In this document: in pieces, positions 45,196 through 56,150 of the stretch
Layout: every line of letters starts with the position of its first letter
Position numbering within the stretch: position 1 is the first letter of the stretch
Source: Dermacentor variabilis
Taxonomy: Eukaryota > Arthropoda > Arachnida > Ixodida > Ixodidae
DNA length: 64,000 nt
Assembly: GCF_050947875.1 (NCBI RefSeq)
Contig: NC_134570.1
Coordinates: 104,177,122 to 104,241,121, forward strand
Reading direction: 5' to 3'
Program-made: the position numbers and the translations under genes
The notes under the pieces: model-generated
Seen by the model: the letters and a program-made list of their open reading frames with translations, nothing else
What the model was told of the DNA's origin: nothing
Database searches by the model: none

Positions 45196-48172
45196 GTGTC
45201 CGTGTCACTTCGCGCTACAATCCAAGATAATGATGTGCCGACTGGAGACCACCAAGCCATTTCGATGCTCTGGTCCGTAATCGATGTCATCAGAGCGATG
45301 TTGACCATCATCGAAACTCGATACGATCGAAGGGGACTACAAGTGCTGGACACGCTGACTGTAGACCTAGCAGCCTTCCAGTGAACCATGGCTGACAATC
45401 ACCAGTCGTTTCCTAAGGAGGTCAGAGAAGTATCGATAATTCTGTGGAACCGTAAAGGTCTGAGATCTCGCATTGCTGATTGTCGCCCGTTTGTACATGT
45501 TAACCAAATTTCAATTATCGTTATCTGTGATTCAAAATTATGACACCTAATCACATTATCCGGCTACGAGTAAATTACGTCCTCATACAACAATGAAAGT
45601 AGCGTGGTCGTCGTGCTTATGCGATGTGAGATTAATTACATCGTCCAGCCTGTGCAACTGCATTACAACAATGAGTATGTTCACTTTACCGTTAAAATAG
45701 AAAGCTCACCATTAAACTCGTGGGTGCGTAGCTATCTCTATCAAGCCCCTTGGACATCAGAAGGCTGGAAGATGAAATAAAAACGCCATACTGGTCATTG
45801 AATTATCACCGGTGACTTTAATGCTCACCACATCATTTGGGAAAGCTCAAACGTCAACGCAGGGGGGACAAATAATCGCTTCATTTGAGGCCAATCATGA
45901 CCTGTTGCCGCTGAATAACAACAGTACTGCATTAATATGTGTTGGAATGCACAGCAGCTGCCTGGACTTTACACTTCTATCGCACTGCTTTGCCACGTGC
46001 ATTAAGTGACTTTGGGACATTGAGACACATAGGAGCGATTACATCCCCACTTACCTTAATATCAACGGGAAATATAAGACTCATTCACCCAACATGCTGT
46101 GAAGCATAGACTGGATTATGTTTGAAAACCTACTGGAGGACGCTTGACAGGAAGATCTCCCCTGTGAACTCCGAAAAGGTAATAAAGAAGCAGTGCAGAC
46201 TTCTATGCGCACGCTCATGTGCTCACCTAAGTACTCGCAATTCGACCTGGAATTGAAGCGACTTCCCGCCATTCGTCATTGCGCCGAACAAAGATACCGA
46301 CACGCGAAGTTCATTCACCATCTAAAAACAGCCCGGCACGCTAAAAAAAGAATAATGAGACAGCTTCGCATAGAAAAATTGGAAACTCAGCGATGGCAAA
46401 CATATTGTGAGTCCCTTGGTCCCCGCAAAGCAATATCTCAAATTCGGAGAACAGTGAGAGGCCACGTTCTGTTCCAGAACAACTCTTCCCTTTCAAGGCC
46501 CTAGCGCACTTCCATCGCCGTCAAAATCTCGTTGTGGAATTTTTTTGTGCTACGACTGCAGGCAGTGAAACGGCACAAGCTCACTGAGATTTAACTACAT
46601 TCCGCACGAACGGGATTTGCACATGTATTTGTCTATTACTGATCAAGAGCTCGACGCGGCACTTGCTTCATGTAATCAGTATTCATCACCTGGCCCAAAT
46701 GGTACACCTTACCGTAGATTGTGCCACCCCGGTCAGCAGGCGCGAAGTGCACTGCTGCACATCTTCAGTGAGTGCTGGCACGATGGAAGCGTTCCTCAAG
46801 AACGGAAGATCACTAGGCTGGTACCGCTCTTTAAACGTGGCAAGTCTCCTCTAGAGATTATTCCATACCGTCCAATAGCACTGGTTAGTTGCATTGGGAA
46901 GGCGATGCATCTAGTTATCCTCGCTAGTCTTGAATGGCACCTGAAACGCTACGAAGTTTACCCAGACGCAATGGCTGGCTTTTGATGTCACCGATGCTCT
47001 AATGACATTGTCATCAATTTGGTTATATAAGTTCAACATCAAAATGCTTCTAAGCGGTTATCTGTCGCCATGTTCCTCGATATCAAAGGAGCATATGATA
47101 ATGTTCTTCATGTGGCGATATTTGACGCTCTGGAAATGATTGGTCTCGGCGGTGGACTCTGTCGTTGGACAACCAGTCATTTAGATATGTGGTCTCTCTT
47201 TGTGAATACCGAAGGCGGGGACTATCTTTTCCACACTACATCCACCGCAGAGTTCTGCAAGGTGGTCTCTTGAGCCCCCCACTTATCAAGATTGTGCTTG
47301 TTGGTGTCGTGGAATGCCTGGCAGGTACGCTGAAGTTCAATCTATACCAATTGCACCTGCATCTGGGCATCTGGCGTGACGCGTCCTCAAGTGCGTGCGA
47401 GGCTACAAAAATATCTGACGTTGATAACGGCGTACCTTATCGAACAAGGTCTTGAGATTTCCCCAGAAAAATGTTCATTAGTCGCGTTTAGTCGGAAACC
47501 AAAAACTTCCTATGCAATACTCATCGCTGGACAATATATCTCTTATGTCAGGACGCGCATGTTTTCGGGGGTATTCATCGACCGTAACCTCTGCTGGAGT
47601 CATCATGTGGCATACCTTAAAAGCGCTTGACAACCATCTCTCATCTTTTCTTGTTTCTTGGAGGAAGAACCTCGGGTACGTCAGTACACATTATGGTACA
47701 ACTGTACAAGAAGCTTTTTCTCGGGTATCTGAGGTGCAGCTTCGCAGTGCTGACTAATACCTGTAGAAATACCATTCATACACTCGAAGCGGGCAGGCCC
47801 CAGCGTTTATGGTTTGTCTAGGTTTGTCACAATATACAGCAACATCCAGGACCCTTGCAATCGCGTGTGACTAAGCTGTCTAGATTCACATTGCTCTGGA
47901 AGCGCTCAGGGCACAGAGGAGGCACCTTTCTCGCGCCCCTTCCAACTATCTCGTCTCACCACCGGAAGACTGAGCATGCGCCTATTTCTCTCGGATGATA
48001 CTGCCTTATCACGTACACCTTCCATTACATTACACAGCTGCAGCGAAACTATTATTTTCCCCTTAGTGCTTGGCTCATCCATCAGTTCAACGGACAGTAG
48101 CAGGAATTGGAACGAAGGCGCAACTCTCATCACCAGCTCTCAAGCAACTTTCGCTGCTCTTGCTGTACGAGA
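45196..48172 (+). pseudogene. old plus-strand LINE (I-group), 5' part: ORF1 end, endonuclease, reverse transcriptase
   Basis: ORF1 tail ends at a stop at 45,382, four bases before ORF2 ATG (45,388, MADNHQSFPKEVREVSIILW). Endonuclease: ILWNRKGLRSRIADCRPFVH, IITGDFNAHHIIWESS, HRSDYIPTY, with stops and frameshifts. Reverse transcriptase: YSSPGPNGTPYRRL (~46,690), ITRLVPLFKRGKSP, IIPYRPIALVSCIGK, VAMFLDIKGAYDNVLH (~47,080). The catalytic Y-A-D-D has mutated to Y-T-N-C (47,343-47,354) before CIWASGV. The sequence is interrupted at 48,172 by the complete minus-strand LINE and resumes at 54,136. Long dead by its mutations. Confidence 0.82.
48161..48172. repeat. target-site duplication, left copy
   Basis: TGCTGTACGAGA, repeated exactly at 54,124-54,135, flanks the complete LINE. 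Read across, the two flanks join the host LINE RNase H in frame. Confidence 0.85.
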
Positions 48173-48237
48173 GAGAGAGAAAAACATTTATTCGGACCAT
48201 CGAGGTGGTTGCTCTTGAGGTCGAGTGGGTGGTGTCC
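48173..48237 (-). other. 3' UTR and tail of the complete LINE
   Basis: Minus strand: about 40 bases after the ORF2 stop, then AATAAATG and TTTTTCTCTCTCTC up to the duplication. The tail is pyrimidine repeat instead of poly-A, as in LINE B (19,063). Confidence 0.65.
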
Positions 48238-51200
48238 TCATTCGAGGACTCCACTGGCCATGGCTGCTCGACGTACTTGCTGGACGAGAGCTTCTTGTCC
48301 CGCCAGGGTATCGCCGGTCAGCTGTACCTCCCACCGCTCAAATGACGTGCTAGGAGTCTTTAAGTGTTGAGGTTTGCCCTCGCATCCCCACGAGATGTGA
48401 AAGAGTGTAGGGCGTGTGTCGCCGCACCAGGGGCAGATGCCGCGATATGTATGTGGGAACATTTTACTGTATCTGTGTAGGTTTGGAAATGTGTTAGTCT
48501 GTATAAGTCGGAGAGCTACGGCATCTTCAGCGCTGAGCTTTTTGTGAGGCGGAGGATAAATCCTGCGGTTGAGTCGCTGGATCTCGAGTCGGTCGCAGTA
48601 ATTGGATGGCAGGGGCATGAAGGTAAAGGGTGGGGATTGATGAGACGATTGGTCTTGCCCCGCTCGGTTGATTAGCGCTCGAGCTAGGGCGTTCGCCCTT
48701 TCTTTCCCCTCCAGACCCGCGTGACCCGGCGTCCACGTGATTTGATGGTATTCTTGCAGCCTCGGGCCTAGAATCTGAGCCGCCAGCAGCGGTGTTCGTC
48801 CGTTCGTAAAGTTACGGCAGGCCTGTTGCGAGTCGGTAACGACATGGACTTCCCTGCCTACCCTGTCTTCTTGCTTTATTACAAGCGCCGCGGCTATGGT
48901 CTCAGCCGCAGCTGGGGTCTCTGCCCTTACGGAGGCCGCGAGGGTCAAGGAGTTGTCTCTCCCGTTCACGGCGGCTACCGCGAAGAGGCCCCCTACAGGG
49001 TACGCCGTCACGTCCACGTACGTTACGTACGGGTCACCCTTGAATTGTCGGCGCTGTCTGTCGACGCGAGCCTTGCGTCGTCCTTCATGGAGTTCATGAC
49101 TCATGTGCTTCGGTATCGGGTTCGCCTTGATCTTGCCTCTGACCTCTGGCGGGAGTGATCGTTGCCCATCGAGGGCACGGAGCTCCGTTGCCGTTCCGGT
49201 CCGGTGGAGGATGGCTCTGCCCGCCGCCGTGTTCTGTAGTCTGGCCTTTTGCGAAGCCATAACCGCGTCCGACAGCTCAGCGAAGGTGTTGTGGATCCCG
49301 AGGGCCGCTAACTTCTCGTTTGAGGTGGTGACAGGGAGACCCAGGGCCGTTTTGTACGCGCCTCTGACGATGGCATCGACTTGTTCTTGGTCGCGTTTGT
49401 TTAGCGAGTGATAGTGATACGGCATGATATACGTTATTCTGCTGATCACCAGAGCCTGGACGAGGCGAATCGTGTCCTCTTCTCGCATGCCCTTGCGGCT
49501 TCTTGTAATTCGTTTTATAATCCGCGAGATCTGGTTGGTGGCAGATCTTAGGGTTTGGATGGTGTGGGAGGCTTTCAGGTTGCTCTGGATCCAAAAACCC
49601 AGAATCCTAGTCTTATTGCCTTCCGTTATCTTCTGGCCCTCAAGATAGAGGTCGATAGGGCCGGGGGACTTGTAGATTCCTCCTCCGTGCACCCGGATCA
49701 CTTCGGACTTTTCGGGCGCACAACGCATCCCGCTCGCTGCCGCAAATCTCTCCACGGCCGTCGCGGCCTCTTGAAGGGTCGCCTCCTTTCGCGCTAGGGA
49801 GCCCTTGGTGGCCCAGAGCGTGATGTCGTCTGCGTACAGGACGTAACCTAGGTCGGGGATCTTCCGCAGCTCTTTGGTCAGCGCTAGCATCGCGACATTG
49901 AATAGAATCGGGGAGATTATCGCCCCTTGCGGTGTTCCTTTGTTCGGCACGTCGATCGTATCCGATCGAGTCTTGCCTATTCCGATGGTTGCCGTCCGGC
50001 CCGTCAGGAACGATTTAACGTAATTAAAGATGCGCTCCCCGCAGCTGATGTCGTTCAGTCCCTTGAGAATGGCCTCGTGGGAGATGTTATCGAAGGCCCC
50101 TTTTAGGTCGAGTGCGAGCAGGAGGTGTTCTCCTCCCTTCGGGATGCCCTTGAGAACTTCTTCCCTTAGGATTAGGAACGCATCTTGAGCAGAAAGTCCC
50201 GGCCTGAAGCCAAGCATGGTGCGCGGGAAGCGGTCACCGTCCTCTATGTAATGTTGGAGGCGGGTTTCGATGACCCTCTCGTACAGCTTGCCGAGGCACG
50301 AAGTCAGCGAGATGGGACGCAGGGCGTCGATCGCGGGCTTCTTGCCGGGTTTGGGAATGGTCACGATTACCGCGTGTTTCCACTCGTTCGGTACGTGGCC
50401 CTTGCTCCAGAGTTCCCCGTTTAGGTATTCGGTCAAGTCCTGGATGTGCATCGCGCTCAGGTTTCTAATCATGGCATTGGTGATTTTGTCAACTCCGGGA
50501 GCAGTGTTGCGCTGTGAGGCTCGTGCCGCGGCATACACCTCTTCCTCCGTGATGGGAGCGTCCAGTTCTGGTCTTGGTTCTCCTTCATATTTTAGAAGGC
50601 AGGGTTGTATGGGGTCGCTACCCAGGTATCTGGTTTTTAGGGTGTCAATCAGATCTTGGTCGTTTCCGGGGAACTTGTGGGCGATTTCTAGAAGCGTCCG
50701 ACTGGTTGTCGATTTCGCCTTGTCGGGCTCGATCAGGCAACGTAGGATGGCCCACGTCTGCGCCGTACTCAGGGTACCCTTGAGCGAGGTGCAAAACTGT
50801 ACCCAATTTTGCTGCGTCAACTCGTTTGCGTAATTTCTGGCTTCGTCTGTTATTTTCTCGATTCGTAGACGTAGTTTCCGGTTTAACCGCTGTCGCTTCC
50901 ACCGTTTGAGGAGGCCCTTACGGGCTTCCCACAGGTGTAAGAGCCGGCGGTCGACTTCGGGCGTCTCGACCGTGCGCTGGATGGTTTTAGTGGTTTGAAT
51001 GTGGGCGTCCCGGAGGTGCTGCATCCATTCCGCTATGTCCGTTATACCATTTTCGGGAGGGGGGTACTGCCTGAATGCCTCCCAGTCCGTAAGCCTAATT
51101 TCGCCAATTGTTCTCTTGAGTTTCGGCGTGGATACCGAGATGCTGAGGATATAGTGATCGCTGCCCAATGTTTCGCCCAGGTGCGCCCATGAGTATTCGC

Positions 51201-51807
51201 TTACGTTTTTGACAAATGACAGGTCCGGAAACGTGTCTCGACTTACACTGTTGCCTACTCGGGTTGGTTGGAGGAGGTTGGTTATCAATTCGAGGCCCAC
51301 TTGGTCAACCGCATCGAGGAGCGACCTTCCCTTTTGCGTGTCTTGTTGGTAGCCCCAAGTCGTGTGTCTAGCGTTCATGTCTCCAACCACAACCAGCTGG
51401 TTGCAGCCAGCGGCTCTCACGCTGTCGTAAATGATGTTGCGGAAGTCGTCTTTCTGAGCCCTCGGCGGACTGTACAAATTCAGGATGAAAGTGCTACGTC
51501 TACCCCTCTTCTGCGGGAGGACTTCCACTAGCACGTGATTAATATCATGATGTTGATAATGTTGTCCCACGGCCGTCACCGTTTTGCGAACTAAAACCGC
51601 GACCTTCGGTGATCCCGCGTGTTTAATTACGTAGTAACCCCGTAGCCTGATCGGCTGGTTCCCGACCTCCTGAAGGCAGATGACGTCGGGGGGGTATAGG
51701 TGATTTTGGATGAAGAGTTGGAGTGAACTTGCCTTCTTGTTGAAAGAGCGACAATTCCACTGCCAGATCTCGAGGTGTTCGGGCGCGCTGCGTGTGGTGT
51801 TAGCCAT
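48238..51807 (-). CDS. LINE ORF2: endonuclease, reverse transcriptase, RNase H, C-terminal zinc motif
   Basis: 1189 residues that nick target DNA and copy the element RNA there. AP-like endonuclease at residues ~10-225 (LEIWQWNCRS; Glu47 in CLQEVG; VVVGDMNARHTTWGY ~139-153; GSDHYILSI ~215-223). Reverse transcriptase ~435-760 (NTAPGVDKITNAMI; LLALDLKGAFDNISHEA with Asp567; GTPQGAIISPILFN; VLYADDITLWA with Asp660-Asp661). RNase H ~925-1045 (YVDVTAY Asp932, AAETIAAAL Glu969, VVTDSQQA Asp992, TWTPGHAGLEG); its last acidic residue is Asn1039 (ERANALAR). C-terminal zinc motif CPWC-x8-H-x4-C at 1125-1142. No stops; ATG overlaps the ORF1 stop. Full length for the group. Confidence 0.95.
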   Translation of the reverse strand: MANTTRSAPEHLEIWQWNCRSFNKKASSLQLFIQNHLYPPDVICLQEVGNQPIRLRGYYVIKHAGSPKVAVLVRKTVTAVGQHYQHHDINHVLVEVLPQKRGRRSTFILNLYSPPRAQKDDFRNIIYDSVRAAGCNQLVVVGDMNARHTTWGYQQDTQKGRSLLDAVDQVGLELITNLLQPTRVGNSVSRDTFPDLSFVKNVSEYSWAHLGETLGSDHYILSISVSTPKLKRTIGEIRLTDWEAFRQYPPPENGITDIAEWMQHLRDAHIQTTKTIQRTVETPEVDRRLLHLWEARKGLLKRWKRQRLNRKLRLRIEKITDEARNYANELTQQNWVQFCTSLKGTLSTAQTWAILRCLIEPDKAKSTTSRTLLEIAHKFPGNDQDLIDTLKTRYLGSDPIQPCLLKYEGEPRPELDAPITEEEVYAAARASQRNTAPGVDKITNAMIRNLSAMHIQDLTEYLNGELWSKGHVPNEWKHAVIVTIPKPGKKPAIDALRPISLTSCLGKLYERVIETRLQHYIEDGDRFPRTMLGFRPGLSAQDAFLILREEVLKGIPKGGEHLLLALDLKGAFDNISHEAILKGLNDISCGERIFNYVKSFLTGRTATIGIGKTRSDTIDVPNKGTPQGAIISPILFNVAMLALTKELRKIPDLGYVLYADDITLWATKGSLARKEATLQEAATAVERFAAASGMRCAPEKSEVIRVHGGGIYKSPGPIDLYLEGQKITEGNKTRILGFWIQSNLKASHTIQTLRSATNQISRIIKRITRSRKGMREEDTIRLVQALVISRITYIMPYHYHSLNKRDQEQVDAIVRGAYKTALGLPVTTSNEKLAALGIHNTFAELSDAVMASQKARLQNTAAGRAILHRTGTATELRALDGQRSLPPEVRGKIKANPIPKHMSHELHEGRRKARVDRQRRQFKGDPYVTYVDVTAYPVGGLFAVAAVNGRDNSLTLAASVRAETPAAAETIAAALVIKQEDRVGREVHVVTDSQQACRNFTNGRTPLLAAQILGPRLQEYHQITWTPGHAGLEGKERANALARALINRAGQDQSSHQSPPFTFMPLPSNYCDRLEIQRLNRRIYPPPHKKLSAEDAVALRLIQTNTFPNLHRYSKMFPHTYRGICPWCGDTRPTLFHISWGCEGKPQHLKTPSTSFERWEVQLTGDTLAGQEALVQQVRRAAMASGVLE

Positions 51808-53851
51808 TGCTGACGTTCATGCCACCGCCGTCGCAGTTGTCGGTGTCCCCGACGTCACCCGTGTTGTTTATGCGCCTGTACGCCTTGACGCGTGGGTTGC
51901 TGATCTCGTCGTCGACCCGCTTGCGCGAGCCAAACTCAACCTTGCGTATCCTTCTTTCAAGGTCTTCATGGCTTAGTGTGTTCTCCTTGACTTCATTGTT
52001 TAATTCGCCCATCTGGTAAAGCATCTGTTGTATCGTAGCATAAATACCTTCGAGGGTGACTACACTTGACTGGACTGCCGCTGCCGAGGCCGCACCGGAG
52101 AGCGATGAGGGCGTGGTGGTTCTTGAGGGGGGAGGAATGGAGATGGCGGGCTCGTGGCCTATCGTTCCGCTTTGCGACCCTGCCTGTGTGTTGTTGCTAG
52201 TTTTGCTTAGCAACGCTTCTAAGCGTTGCATGCGTTGGTTTAGGTCGTTAACCTGAGCCTTAAGTTTTTTATTTTCTTCCCTGATGCGCGTAAATTCTGG
52301 GGAGCATGTACTATTTTCACTGGTATTTTGAGCGGAGGAGGTACTAGACTGATTCCGGCTCACCTTGTTGTTGTTGGCTTGGTTCTTCTTGCCCGATTGG
52401 TTCTTCTGTTTAGACGTGGATGTCGAGGTAGAAGGCTGCCGCTGCCCTTGCTTCTCTCCTAGCTTTGGCCACTCCGAGCGGAACCGGGACCTGGACCTGG
52501 ACTGGGACCGGGATCGGGATGGGGATCGGGACCGGGACCGGGACCGGGACCGGGACATTGACCTGGACTGGGCCCGGGACCTTGAGCGGCTCGCCGAGGA
52601 TTCCGAGCTGAACCACCGTAGGCGGCTTCGCCTTGGCATTCCTCCATCATTGTCGTCGTCTTCCTTCCTCCTTCCGGGTGGAGGATGCTTCTTGGTGGTA
52701 GTGCTGTTGTTTTTTAGCTTTTGCTTGCACTCGCGGGACCCCGTGGCGTGGGCTTCGCCGCAGACGGCGCACTTGAGCGAGCACTCGTGGTCGTCCGTCG
52801 GGTCGTGCGTCCCGCAAGCGAGACAGATTTTGATGTTCGGGGTAGGACAAACGTCCGATCGGTGTCCCATGCGCTGGCAAACATAGCAGATTTGTTTTGT
52901 GGGCTTGTAGGGGTGGCACTCGGTCTCCCCTCCGTAGTAGTAGACGTATCGTGGAACTACGTGAGAGCTGAACGTGATCAAGGCCGTCTTGGTCTTTCCC
53001 AACATGCGGGCCTGCACGATTTCCACGCCTTGGGTCCTAACCCTTAGGTGAGTCATAAGCTCCTCGGGCGGGGTATCCGGGTCGATTCCATGAATGACGC
53101 CCCGGGCCACTCCGTCTGGTGCCGCAACGTAAGAGTTGACTTCGTAAAAGTTGCCGCCCAGCACAATCCGCGTAATCTTGCGCGCAATATCCGCGACCTC
53201 CTGATCTGGGGTACTAACAATAATTATGTTGGAACCGGGTCTCAAGCGCACGATGAAATGCGAATCGTCAACTTTCCCTCCGCAGGCGGCCGAGACGGCT
53301 TTCGATATTTGGTGGTTGCTGAAACTCTTCACCTGGAGGCCTTTCTTGGGTCGAATGATGATTTTGAAGTCGCTACGTGGCAGTGGGGGGAGTCGTCGCC
53401 TCTTCTTAAAGGAAGGCTTCTTTGATGCCCCAGCGCCGGCAGCTGCGTAGGATGATGATGATAACGCGGTGGCAGAGGAGGGTGATAGCGGAGAGATCAC
53501 CCTGCCTGCCACGCACACTTGCTCGCCTCTGGCGAGCTTCTTCTTCGTTCTTCGCTTGAGGTGTAATGACCAATTGGAATAAGGACATTCCCATGGCGTC
53601 CCTTGCGAAAGGTCCTCTTCCATAGTGGCAGGGTCGTCGTGGCGATCTTCCGAAATGTCTTGGAAGTCCATGGCTGTAGTTTCTTGCGACGAAGGCCCGG
53701 CGGCAGCTCGAACAATAGCACCGGGGGCGGGTGGGGCTGTAGCAACAGCTCCGCCTCCACTCCCTCCGGTAGAAGTAGAAGCGGCCGGCTGGGATCCAGC
53801 AATGTTCGCCATAGTGAGTGTCGAGTAATCGTAGCAAGCGAGCGGCGGCAA
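51800..53851 (-). CDS. LINE ORF1: nucleic-acid-binding protein with three zinc knuckles, RS-rich segment and coiled coil
   Basis: 683 residues; expected to package element RNA. Disordered Ser/Ala/Pro start; an RRM-like or PRE_C2HC-like part at ~160-310 (FKIIIRPKKGLQVKSFSNHQ; ITFSSHVVPRYVYYYGG). Three zinc knuckles follow: CYVCQRMGHRSDVC (322-335, C-x2-C-x4-H-x4-C), one starting CLACGTHDPTDDHEC (343-356) and CAVCGEAHATGSREC (360-374). An Arg-Ser dipeptide run (418-458) is encoded by near-perfect hexamer repeats at 52,478-52,600. A short coiled coil (~520-550) follows. A second in-frame ATG at residue 14 (53,812) is an alternative start. Stop TAA at 51,800-51,802 overlaps ORF2 ATG. Confidence 0.9.
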   Translation of the reverse strand: MPPLACYDYSTLTMANIAGSQPAASTSTGGSGGGAVATAPPAPGAIVRAAAGPSSQETTAMDFQDISEDRHDDPATMEEDLSQGTPWECPYSNWSLHLKRRTKKKLARGEQVCVAGRVISPLSPSSATALSSSSYAAAGAGASKKPSFKKRRRLPPLPRSDFKIIIRPKKGLQVKSFSNHQISKAVSAACGGKVDDSHFIVRLRPGSNIIIVSTPDQEVADIARKITRIVLGGNFYEVNSYVAAPDGVARGVIHGIDPDTPPEELMTHLRVRTQGVEIVQARMLGKTKTALITFSSHVVPRYVYYYGGETECHPYKPTKQICYVCQRMGHRSDVCPTPNIKICLACGTHDPTDDHECSLKCAVCGEAHATGSRECKQKLKNNSTTTKKHPPPGRRKEDDDNDGGMPRRSRLRWFSSESSASRSRSRAQSRSMSRSRSRSRSRSPSRSRSQSRSRSRFRSEWPKLGEKQGQRQPSTSTSTSKQKNQSGKKNQANNNKVSRNQSSTSSAQNTSENSTCSPEFTRIREENKKLKAQVNDLNQRMQRLEALLSKTSNNTQAGSQSGTIGHEPAISIPPPSRTTTPSSLSGAASAAAVQSSVVTLEGIYATIQQMLYQMGELNNEVKENTLSHEDLERRIRKVEFGSRKRVDDEISNPRVKAYRRINNTGDVGDTDNCDGGGMNVSNG

Positions 53852-54123
53852 AGGCGGCGGAGCGCCTCGCCTACCTCCGCGCTGGTACGTACGGCGGCGT
53901 GAGGCTTAACACGGCAGCGCCACCCCGGAGAACTTCAAAGTCCAAAAGCGCAAAATAATATGCACTCACGGTCTTCAAACTTCCCAAGGGCGTTCTGGAT
54001 GACTTCACGAAGGTCGTCCGACAAAGACTTCGGTCCTCCGATGTGAATTTCTTAAAAGAATAATGAAAGTCGACAGAGCCCATGCGAAGCACGTCTACGC
54101 CGCTCGGCTCTTCTTCTTCTTCC
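53852..54123 (-). other. 5' UTR of the complete LINE
   Basis: 272 bases upstream of ORF1, starting with a GAAGAA-rich stretch and ending at the 12-bp duplication. It would hold an internal promoter, as is usual for LINEs, but I see no certain motif. Confidence 0.6.
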
Positions 54124-54135
54124 TGCTGTACGAGA
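54124..54135. repeat. target-site duplication, right copy
   Basis: TGCTGTACGAGA, identical to 48,161-48,172; the next base differs (A here, G there), fixing the boundary. Confidence 0.85.
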
Positions 54136-55266
<1,131 letters not shown>

Positions 55267-55283
55267 ATGCACGTCTCGCTGAT

Positions 55284-56150
55284 TCCCAGGGTCATGCACC
55301 CGAACTTCAACATCGGGCAGCGAGAAGCCCGAGCGCAGGTGCTGCTAGGTGGTCGGATAGACACCCCAATGTTTTGTACATAGACACCGCCAGCACCGCA
55401 AGAAACACCACATTCACCAGCAGCGCATAGTCGACAACCACGGGACTGAAATAAATGCGTTGTCGGTACCAAGAGGGAGCGCTGCGGATGCGTAGGAACC
55501 AGCGATAACGATAGCCATCATAACGAGAGCACACTGGGAGTACGTCGTAGTTCTGACAAACTTTCAGACGGCATGGCGAAATTTTTCGATGGCCTAAATT
55601 TCCAAAACCGAACATTGCATTCTGATTGGAGCGGGCGAACTCCCACAATACACGCAAATCGTGTGGACTTCGGGGCATGAGTCCTTACGCGTCAATCAGT
55701 AGGCACACGCCTACGCCCGAGCGCATGCACCCGGGAAGCTGGGAGAGGGACGCGCCAAGGAGTTCCACCCCGAACCGGTACCCTTAACCAAAAAACAGAT
55801 CCTACGACACTACAAAGAACACTACCACCACCTCATAATGCTCGTACGCGAGAAGCCGTTATATGGCTAAAGCTCAAAACAAACTCATGCCCGCATTTGA
55901 GTACGCTGTATTCCTGCAAATGCCCACACATCGATCAATGCGCAACGCTTTACCACATGATATGGGTTTGTAGAAGCACGCCACACCTCGAACCCATAAA
56001 CACCCCAGACCACAGAATGTGAGTCAGCTCTGTGTACCTCCGAATAGACGGGCCAGCTCAACCTGGTCAACCGAGCGAGAAGGGTAGCTAAGGCCGTTGG
56101 ACTCCTTGACGGAGGGTACCGCCCACTGCAGAGGAGCACTCTACGCTAGT
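55284..56150 (+). pseudogene. LINE 3' fragment: RNase H and C-terminal tail
   Basis: [20 protein letters not shown] is the linker seen just before RNase H in I-group LINEs. [19 protein letters not shown] is the first RNase H block; after a frameshift ARAHAPGKLGEGRAKEF-type sequence marks the last one. KKQILRHYKEHYHHL and LVNRARRVAKAVGLLDGGYR are the C-terminal tail. Heavily mutated. A separate, 5'-truncated insertion from the LINE at 45.2 kb. Confidence 0.6.

Larger units (their letters stand above)
48173..54123 (-). mobile_element. complete I-group LINE (non-LTR retrotransposon), both ORFs open
   Basis: 5.95 kb, minus strand. The 5' UTR starts GGAAGAAGAAGAAGAGCC at 54,123. ORF1 (683 codons) and ORF2 (1189 codons) are uninterrupted and overlap by 8 bases. 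The 3' UTR is about 65 bases and ends AATAAATGTTTTT plus a CT-repeat tail. A 12-bp target-site duplication flanks it exactly. RNase H after RT places it in the I group (I/Loa/Ingi and relatives) rather than Jockey or R1. Likely a young, possibly active, insertion into an older LINE. Confidence 0.92.

Noticed and set aside
51800..53902. Plus-strand open frames up to 187 codons opposite the complete LINE
   Set aside because: Shadows of the two long minus-strand ORFs.
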